7,107 nucleotides of DNA from positions 1 through 7,107 of the forward strand of contig JALRAA010000071.1 in assembly GCA_023262645.1 (NCBI GenBank), written 5' to 3'. Made by a program: the position numbers and the translations under genes. This document shows positions 1 to 5,382 of this stretch, piece after piece (the stretch's first letter is position 1; each line of letters opens with the position of its first letter). Origin of the DNA: Burkholderiaceae bacterium. GTDB lineage: Bacteria; Pseudomonadota; Gammaproteobacteria; Burkholderiales; Burkholderiaceae_C. A model generated the notes under the pieces. That model made no database searches. It was not told where the DNA came from and saw only the letters and a program-made list of their open reading frames with translations.

Positions 1-246
1 CCAACCTGGCAAATCGTTCCAATCCACGGCCACCAGACGGCTGCGTTTTTCTGAGGCAGGCGCAGTGTTGGGCGGTATTGGCACAGTGATCGCGGGCACC
101 GTGGGTATGCTGAGCGCCACCGGCGATTCGCCTTTGGGTATGGTGACAGGCGCTGTCCCTGGGGCAGGCAAGGGCACTTTGCTGGCACAGGCAACCAGCA
201 ACAACGGCAGGCTCCAAGCGGCCAGCGATCGCCACAAACGCGCCAT
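1..246 (-). CDS. mltA: Membrane-bound lytic murein transglycosylase A, N-terminal part (gene runs off the left edge)
   Basis: Reading the minus strand from the ATG at 246 gives 82 uninterrupted codons to the window edge. The protein starts with a textbook lipoprotein signal: a basic n-region (R3, R6), a hydrophobic stretch LAAWSLPLLLVA and lipobox L-V-A-C with the acylated cysteine at residue 20. Position +2 is Ala, not Asp, which fits Lol transport to the outer membrane. Residues about 23-63 form a Pro/Thr/Val-rich linker, and residues 69-82 read LVAVDWNDLPGW-like, the block that opens the mature part of betaproteobacterial MltA. MltA cleaves the MurNAc-GlcNAc bond of peptidoglycan to give 1,6-anhydro products. 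The catalytic aspartate and the barrel domains lie outside the window, so the assignment rests on the signal peptide plus this block. No clear Shine-Dalgarno precedes the ATG. A second in-frame ATG at 297 would add 17 residues (MCVYPSS...), but 246 gives the better signal peptide. The gene is divergent from the small ORF at 296. Confidence 0.8.
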   Translation of the reverse strand, partial: MARLWRSLAAWSLPLLLVACASKVPLPAPGTAPVTIPKGESPVALSIPTVPAITVPIPPNTAPASEKRSRLVAVDWNDLPGW

Positions 247-295
247 GGGTTTATGCGCAGAGATTACAGTCGCCACTGAACTTGGATACACACAC
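247..295. promoter_or_regulatory. Short divergent intergenic region between mltA and the small ORF
   Basis: These 49 bp separate the chosen mltA start (minus strand) from the ATG of the small membrane ORF (plus strand), so any promoters for the two must lie here or overlap the neighbouring coding ends. On the minus strand a TGTAAT hexamer ends about 17 nt before the mltA ATG. It could act as a -10 element, but no good -35 box stands at the usual distance. On the plus strand only a weak TTGGA stands about 9 nt before the small ORF. The mltA promoter could equally lie inside the small ORF. No experimentally recognisable operator is seen. Confidence 0.25.
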
Positions 296-406
296 ATGTT
301 GCTGATTTTGCTCGAAGCCCTAGGCGCTGGACTGTTGTTGGTGTTGATCGTTTGGTGGACCATGTTCGCCGGCCGTCGCAAAGGTGAGCGCGAAGACCAG
401 GAATGA
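296..406 (+). CDS. Small predicted single-span membrane protein of 36 residues (hypothetical)
   Basis: The ATG at 296 opens 36 codons ending in TGA at 404-406. The product has a hydrophobic helix at about residues 1-20 (MLLILLEALG then AGLLLVLIVW), an aromatic boundary WWTMF at 20-24, then a basic cluster RRK (27-29) followed by an acidic end EREDQE. The positive-inside rule predicts N-out/C-in insertion in the inner membrane with a charged cytoplasmic tail. The frame stays open upstream to 65, but the region before about 246 is the antisense of the mltA signal peptide and linker, so the short version is preferred. It fills most of a gap that no minus-strand gene uses and ends one base from the stop of the convergent hydrolase gene. 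The SD is weak (TTGGA). I vaguely associate VWWTMF.GRRKGE-like tails with short Burkholderiales hypotheticals but cannot verify this here. Function is unknown, and it could still be a chance ORF. Confidence 0.5.
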   Translation: MLLILLEALGAGLLLVLIVWWTMFAGRRKGEREDQE

Positions 407-407
407 T

Positions 408-1226
408 TCACACGGAAACAGCGTTCAGTGCAGGCATTTGCATTCTGCGGTCGCGCAATGTCTGCATGCTGAGATCAGCCACCACGCAAGCGGCTTGTTG
501 TGGTTGACACGCCACCACTTGCCCCCAAGGATCTACCCACATCGAGTGACCCCAGGTGCGCCGGCCGTTGTCGTGTTCCCCGGCTTGTGCTGCGGCACCC
601 AACCACACCAAATTGTCCAAGGCGCGCGCGCGCACCAACAGCTCCCAATGCGATTGACCGGTGGTGTGGGTGAACGCACTGGGTACCAGCACCAGGTGCG
701 CGCCCATGCCAGCCAATTGCTGATAGAGCGCAGGAAAACGCACATCGAAACAAATGCTCAAACCAATGCGCCATGTGTGGCCATCGCGCGAAGGCATATC
801 AAAGCACACAGGCGTGTCGCCGGCGCGTTGCACACGCGCTTCGTCATAACGTTCTTTGCCATTGTCGAAATAAAACAAATGGATCTTGTCGTAGCGGGCC
901 ACGCAAGCACCTGTGGGGTCAAATACCAAACAACTGTTGGTGACATGCTGACGGTCCCCTGCCACAGCCAACGGCATGCTGCCCGCAACCAACCACATAC
1001 CGTGTTGAGCAGCAAGCGCTGACAAGCGGCTTTGTATCGGGCCATCACCCAACGGCTCTGCAATCTGCAACTTGTCGGTGTCTTGGTGTCCCATCAAGCA
1101 AAAATACTCGGGCAACACCGCCAATTCTGCTTGTTGGTTTGCGGCCTCAGTCATCAAATGTGCGACCGTATTCAAGTTGTCTGGCACATTGGCTGTTGAC
1201 ACCATTTGCAACAAAGCGGCTTTCAT
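408..1226 (-). CDS. Nit-family carbon-nitrogen hydrolase (deaminated glutathione amidase-like)
   Basis: This 272-residue protein belongs to the nitrilase superfamily and hydrolyses a carbon-nitrogen amide bond through a Glu-Lys-Cys triad. All three residues are visible: E40 in LAVLPEYF, K114 in RYDKIHLF and C159 in GLSICFDVRFPALY. The accessory glutamate is E195 in SHWELLVRARALDN. The stretches HWELLVRARALDN, AAAQAGEHDNGRRTWGHS and MWVDPWGQVVA follow the Nit1/NitFhit branch (E. coli YbeM, mammalian NIT1), whose members hydrolyse deaminated glutathione. The length is normal for that branch. It is probably a cytosolic enzyme, as no signal peptide is present. The start at 1226 was chosen because MKAALLQM begins the first strand of the fold. 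A longer in-frame start at 1310 only adds residues read out of frame from the end of yhdP. The ATG overlaps the yhdP TGA, and a GAGG about 9 nt upstream may serve as its SD. The substrate is inferred from family resemblance; another small amide is possible. Confidence 0.92.
   Translation of the reverse strand: MKAALLQMVSTANVPDNLNTVAHLMTEAANQQAELAVLPEYFCLMGHQDTDKLQIAEPLGDGPIQSRLSALAAQHGMWLVAGSMPLAVAGDRQHVTNSCLVFDPTGACVARYDKIHLFYFDNGKERYDEARVQRAGDTPVCFDMPSRDGHTWRIGLSICFDVRFPALYQQLAGMGAHLVLVPSAFTHTTGQSHWELLVRARALDNLVWLGAAAQAGEHDNGRRTWGHSMWVDPWGQVVACQPQQAACVVADLSMQTLRDRRMQMPALNAVSV
1223..1226 (-). other. ATGA stop/start overlap coupling yhdP to the Nit hydrolase
   Basis: On the minus strand the hydrolase ATG (1226-1224) and the yhdP TGA (1225-1223) share bases in the tetranucleotide ATGA. 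Such overlaps commonly allow a terminating ribosome to restart on the next gene, so the two proteins are probably made from one mRNA at linked levels. A GAGG lies about 9 nt upstream of the ATG within yhdP, so independent initiation is also possible. Confidence 0.85.
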
Positions 1227-4200
1227 GGTTTGGCCTCGGCAGGCTTGGCTGGCGTATTGGGTTTGGCGTCTGTCGTACCGTCTTTTTTGGTGACCTTCGG
1301 GTCTTTCCATGTGCCTTGCACATGCAATTCTTGGGTATTGGATTTCATCAACGGTTTGCGCAACACATACTGGGCCAAAAACGTGGTCAACCCCACCAAC
1401 GGGTTGATCGCACTGTAGACCAGCGAGGCGGTGCCCGCATTGATTTCAGGCACGATCACGACCTTGAGGTCTTGGGTTTCGTTTTTCAAATCGGCGCGCC
1501 CCTCCATCAACACGGCAGCGCTCACACCCTTCATTTGCAAATTGTTGGTACTGGCAATGCCTTGCTGAATGGAGATATCGCCACGCACAAAATCAAACAA
1601 AAAACCTTCGCTGAACACGTCACTGAAATCGAGCATCAAACGACGGGGCAATGATTGCAAGGTCAACACGCCCAGCAATCGGGCAACACCGGGTTCTGAT
1701 TTCAAAAACTGTCCTCTTTCCAAGGAAACATTGAATTGGCCCGTCATGGAGTTGTAATCAGGCGAAAAGGGCGAACCTTGCCACCCCACTTGGCCGACCA
1801 TGCGGCCTTTGCCATTGCGCATGGCGCCTTTGTATCCCAGCCTGTCCAGCAATTCACCAGAATCTTGGATTTGCAAACTGAACTCCAGTTGTGAGCGCTT
1901 GGCCGCCGTTTTGGCCGCGCCTCCCCACTGGCCCTTGCTTTGGAAACTGGCCTCTGGCAAGGTCAGATTGAGCTTGTTCAACACCCATTCACGCGTTCCG
2001 CTGGTATTGGTTCTGGCAAAACCTTCAATGTCTGCGCGCCCCAGCGAAATGCCTCGCAATTCCAAATTGTCGATGACGATGTCGAGCGCGGGCATGTCTT
2101 TGGGCGATTCGGACATGACCGTTTCGACCTCTTCAATCAACGAAGGGGGAATAGACAAGTAGGTCAAATGTGCGTTGACTCTGGCGCTGGCACCGTCTTG
2201 CGCAGCGCGGTAATCTGCCGTGCCTTGGAACTCGTTGGCGCGCGCTTGAATGCGCCATTGCTTGGGCTGTTTTTCTGCGCTGGCTTGGAATTGGTTGTAC
2301 GCGCGTCCCGACCAAATCAACTCCTGTGCTTGTACCTCGATTTTGGTGGGCATATATGAGGCCATGGTGCTGCGGGATGCGCTGCTGGATTTGGCCATGG
2401 CATCGTCGTCCATCCAACTGTTGAGCACCGGCTGCCATTCGTCCATGTTCAAGGAGTTTTGCTTGGCTTGAAACACCACACTGTTGTCGGTGGGCTCTTT
2501 CCACGCCGATGAGTTGCCCCATTGAATTTGGCCGCGCAACACCGTCGGAACACTGGCACTGATATCGCGCACATAGCGAACCGACAACAAATTGCCCAAA
2601 CTCAATTGCAACTGGTCTTGCAAGCCGCTGTTGCGACCCGCGCCCGCACGCAACACATTGCTTTCAAAACGCAAAGGCAAATTGACCGACGCCGACTTGC
2701 CCAATGGCTCGGGCAAGTCCAGGGCCATGCCTTGTAAATTGCTCAGCACCGTCAACTCAGGAATGCCTTGGCGCAAACTCAATGTTGCCGAGTAATTGGT
2801 GTTGCCATTCAAGCGACTGGTCAACGCCGCCAAGTTGGCAAATTCTGGCGCCTGTTTGATGGCGTCGGATGAAATGTTTCCCTGCACATTCACACGGGCC
2901 GCACCGTCGGCGATGTTTTCATTGAAGCGCAACGCACCGTCCATCTTGGCATCGCCACCCAAAAAATTCAAGCGGACATTGTTGATTGTCATGCCTGATT
3001 GGGTGTAATAAATCATGCCTTTGGCTTTGAGCAATTTGGGAACATCCGCTTTGAGTTGGATGTCGTTGCCCTGCAAATTCACAGAACCCTGCACTTTGGT
3101 GTTGTCCGTGTCATTTGCGGGTATGGTCAAGCGGAATTGGTGGTCAGCCTGCCCATTCACCCCAGAAGCGTTGAACCACTTGCCCACAGAATCTGCCAAA
3201 GGCGAAGCATTGATGGTGAGCAACGCATCGCTGAGGCTGCCTTTGAGTTGGGTGTTGACATCCGCGACGATGTCGTTCAAGTCGGGGATATGCACCTCCA
3301 GTTGTGTGATTTGCATCGTCGCCATGGGGCCTATGCGAGCACTGTTGGCTTTCACATGCAACTGGTTTTTGTTGACGGTCAACTCGCCGTTGGCTTGTTG
3401 CACCGCCGGCCAGTTGCTGGGCGCAGGCTTGCTGCTGCCCGTTGAGTTTGTGGGTGGTGAGTATTGAAAACCCAGTTGCAAAAATGGGGCGCGAACACTG
3501 AACACACCGTCTTGGGTTTTGTCGAACGGAAAATGGTCGAGTGGGCCTTGCAGTTGCAACGTGGCGTTGTCAAACCAACCGGTGATGAGCGCGTCGTGAA
3601 TGTAGCGACGGGACGCGACATCCATGTCTAACGGCAAATACCTGTGCAACCTCGACGCCAACATCCGCTGAAATTGCACTTGTAAATCCAATCGCCCTGA
3701 GGGCAATTTGGCATCCCCGTCTTCCCAAAGCAAATCGAAGCTGACCTGGCCATCGGCATTGCTGAGCTTGGCGTTTTGCAGTTTGACAAACCAACGGTCT
3801 TGCTTTTTGCCCCAGCTCACTGCTGAGCTGAACTGCTTCACCGGCAAGGTGGGTTCTTCTAACCAATCCACCAACGTGATTTGGCCGTCTTGCAACTCCA
3901 CTTGTGCATTGCCTGACAGTTCGTTGAATTCAAAATTGACGCTCGCGTTTTTCACGCCTGGCCACCAATTTTCATCGCCTTTGTGCGTTGGATGAGAAGG
4001 GCTGCCCTCGGACTGCAAGCGGTTCAATCGACCACGGGCTTTGAAATGAAACCCCGGCGAACCCGCATCGAACCATTGCAGATCCAAGGCCTGCAATTCC
4101 CCGCTGGGTTTGAGTTGATTCAAAAACGCATGCATGCTGGCATCCATCGGAAGTTGTCCAGCAACGCGTGCCAAGACATCGATCGGCAAATCTTCCACGT

Positions 4201-5308
4201 GCAATTCGCCTGTCGCCGCCCAGGGCTCATCGTCACGGTGCGGGTTTCGCCAAGCGAATCGGGTTTTGCCGCTTGACCAAGCCTCACCTTTGGCAGGCTT
4301 GACACTGAGCTGTTCGGTCAACATTTCATGACCCAAACCACCCATCCAGGATTGCAACCGCAAACGTCCAGCGATGGATTCAAACTCCAGCGCGTCTTTT
4401 TGTTTTTCCCACTGAAGCTTCACATGGCTCAACGACAGATCCACGGTTTGGTTGTTCCACACACCTTGGTCTATGTCGACCCAGCCACGCAACCAGCCTG
4501 TGCCCGCTTGCAGATCGACATTGGCGGCTGACTGGAGGTAAACCGACAGTCGGCTGACGTCGACCGCAGGCATCTGGGCATAGAAACGCCCTTTCCATGT
4601 CGACACATCGCTGGGCCGGTTATTGAACAGCGACTGGCTGAATTGCCCCTGTATTTGAAACGGCTGCCCCCATTCAGCAGGCGGCGTGGCGGTGAATTGC
4701 CATTGGTGGCTGCGCAAACCGTTTTGCCAATGCAGATTCACATCGGTCAAATCCACCTCGGGTTGGTGAAGAAATTCGTCCACCCAACGCAACCTGCCCT
4801 GTTGTATGGAAATATGCGGTTGCCGCAGCAACCAATCGATCATGTCGGAAGAATCGTTGTCATCTGAAAGCATGCCCGCCACCAAAAAGCGGCCTTGCGA
4901 ATCGCGCCTGACTTCCAAATCTGGTGCTTTCAATTCAATACGGTCTAACGTCAATCCCAGCAAGGAAGCGGGTGACAAACTGACACGTACCTGGGGCAAA
5001 CGCAAAACCTCTTGCTGTTGTTGGTTGCGCAAAATCACATCAGACAATACAAAGGTGGGCACCCATCCATCAGACTCTGCGTCTAATTGCCCAATGCTCA
5101 GTTGCACGCCCCAGGCCTTGGACGCCATGGCTTCGATTTGAGGCTGCCAATCGAGGATTCGCGGCACAATCCACCAATGCAAGGCTGCGGTGGTGAACAG
5201 CATGAGAGACCAAAACCCCACCACCAACCACCATATCCAACGGGTCAACCTGACATACCAACGCCAGGCAACACCCGAGGCAGCAGAAGGCAGGTTGGAT
5301 TCAGACAT
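1223..5308 (-). CDS. yhdP: YhdP-family (TIGR02099) AsmA-like envelope protein
   Basis: The protein has 1361 residues, somewhat longer than E. coli YhdP (about 1270). It has a short cytoplasmic N-terminus, one membrane anchor at about 24-48 (IWWLVVGFWSLMLF core) and a very long periplasmic part made of alternating beta-strand segments. Diagnostic blocks are HRYLPLDM through DNATLQLQGPLDHFPF (about 555-596; E. coli has WRYFPENL...DNATLVYGG...LFPY) and the C-terminal AsmA-type region at about 1190-1340. The latter contains LPRRLMLDFSDVFSEGFLFD (about 1220-1240) and VIVPEINAGTASLVYSAINP. The last 20 residues form a Lys/Ala/Pro-rich tail not seen in E. coli YhdP. In E. coli, YhdP works redundantly with TamB and YdbH as a bridge-like protein moving phospholipids from inner to outer membrane. 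The same role is inferred here. The ATG at 5308 has no clear SD. The gene is first in an operon with the Nit hydrolase and divergent from glnE. Confidence 0.95.
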   Translation of the reverse strand: MSESNLPSAASGVAWRWYVRLTRWIWWLVVGFWSLMLFTTAALHWWIVPRILDWQPQIEAMASKAWGVQLSIGQLDAESDGWVPTFVLSDVILRNQQQQEVLRLPQVRVSLSPASLLGLTLDRIELKAPDLEVRRDSQGRFLVAGMLSDDNDSSDMIDWLLRQPHISIQQGRLRWVDEFLHQPEVDLTDVNLHWQNGLRSHQWQFTATPPAEWGQPFQIQGQFSQSLFNNRPSDVSTWKGRFYAQMPAVDVSRLSVYLQSAANVDLQAGTGWLRGWVDIDQGVWNNQTVDLSLSHVKLQWEKQKDALEFESIAGRLRLQSWMGGLGHEMLTEQLSVKPAKGEAWSSGKTRFAWRNPHRDDEPWAATGELHVEDLPIDVLARVAGQLPMDASMHAFLNQLKPSGELQALDLQWFDAGSPGFHFKARGRLNRLQSEGSPSHPTHKGDENWWPGVKNASVNFEFNELSGNAQVELQDGQITLVDWLEEPTLPVKQFSSAVSWGKKQDRWFVKLQNAKLSNADGQVSFDLLWEDGDAKLPSGRLDLQVQFQRMLASRLHRYLPLDMDVASRRYIHDALITGWFDNATLQLQGPLDHFPFDKTQDGVFSVRAPFLQLGFQYSPPTNSTGSSKPAPSNWPAVQQANGELTVNKNQLHVKANSARIGPMATMQITQLEVHIPDLNDIVADVNTQLKGSLSDALLTINASPLADSVGKWFNASGVNGQADHQFRLTIPANDTDNTKVQGSVNLQGNDIQLKADVPKLLKAKGMIYYTQSGMTINNVRLNFLGGDAKMDGALRFNENIADGAARVNVQGNISSDAIKQAPEFANLAALTSRLNGNTNYSATLSLRQGIPELTVLSNLQGMALDLPEPLGKSASVNLPLRFESNVLRAGAGRNSGLQDQLQLSLGNLLSVRYVRDISASVPTVLRGQIQWGNSSAWKEPTDNSVVFQAKQNSLNMDEWQPVLNSWMDDDAMAKSSSASRSTMASYMPTKIEVQAQELIWSGRAYNQFQASAEKQPKQWRIQARANEFQGTADYRAAQDGASARVNAHLTYLSIPPSLIEEVETVMSESPKDMPALDIVIDNLELRGISLGRADIEGFARTNTSGTREWVLNKLNLTLPEASFQSKGQWGGAAKTAAKRSQLEFSLQIQDSGELLDRLGYKGAMRNGKGRMVGQVGWQGSPFSPDYNSMTGQFNVSLERGQFLKSEPGVARLLGVLTLQSLPRRLMLDFSDVFSEGFLFDFVRGDISIQQGIASTNNLQMKGVSAAVLMEGRADLKNETQDLKVVIVPEINAGTASLVYSAINPLVGLTTFLAQYVLRKPLMKSNTQELHVQGTWKDPKVTKKDGTTDAKPNTPAKPAEAKP

Positions 5309-5382
5309 GCAAAATTTTTACCGAGTTTGTAATAGAGTCACGGCGAAATTATCACCGCCAGGGATCCTGCGCGGCCAACCAC
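5309..5382. promoter_or_regulatory. Divergent yhdP/glnE intergenic region with candidate promoter elements
   Basis: These 74 bp lie between the divergent starts of yhdP (minus) and glnE (plus) and are visibly more AT-rich than the flanking genes at 5309-5352. On the minus strand GATAAT (5353-5348) matches five of six bases of a sigma-70 -10 box and would give a yhdP leader of roughly 35-40 nt, but its -35 region is poor. On the plus strand TTGTAA (5327-5332) followed 16 nt later by TTATCA (5349-5354) is a weak sigma-70-like pair for glnE. A short imperfect dyad, GGCG at 5342-5345 and CGCC at 5356-5359, flanks this AT core. No sigma-54 or NtrC site could be recognised. Neither start codon has a well-placed Shine-Dalgarno: the AGGGA before glnE is about 18 nt away. 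Confidence 0.4.

Noticed and set aside
65..295. N-terminal extension of the small membrane ORF up to position 65
   Set aside because: Most of it is antisense to the mltA signal peptide and linker; the protein-like membrane segment begins only at the ATG at 296.
621..633. Alternating GC run that might form Z-DNA or be a simple repeat
   Set aside because: It encodes the conserved RARAL segment of the hydrolase; Arg and Ala codons in a GC-biased genome explain it.
384..1022. 212-codon open frame on the plus strand opposite the Nit hydrolase
   Set aside because: It is antisense to a gene with all catalytic residues, and its His/Arg/Cys-rich composition looks like a shadow frame.
1281..1303. GACC-TTCG-GGTC hairpin next to a run of six T, resembling a terminator
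   Set aside because: The stem is only 4 bp, the T run lies 5' of the hairpin on the plus strand, and the site is inside yhdP coding sequence (Lys codons on the minus strand).
1227..1310. 28-residue N-terminal extension of the Nit hydrolase
   Set aside because: These codons overlap the yhdP C-terminus in another frame. The nitrilase fold begins at MKAALLQM, and the ATGA overlap supports the shorter start.
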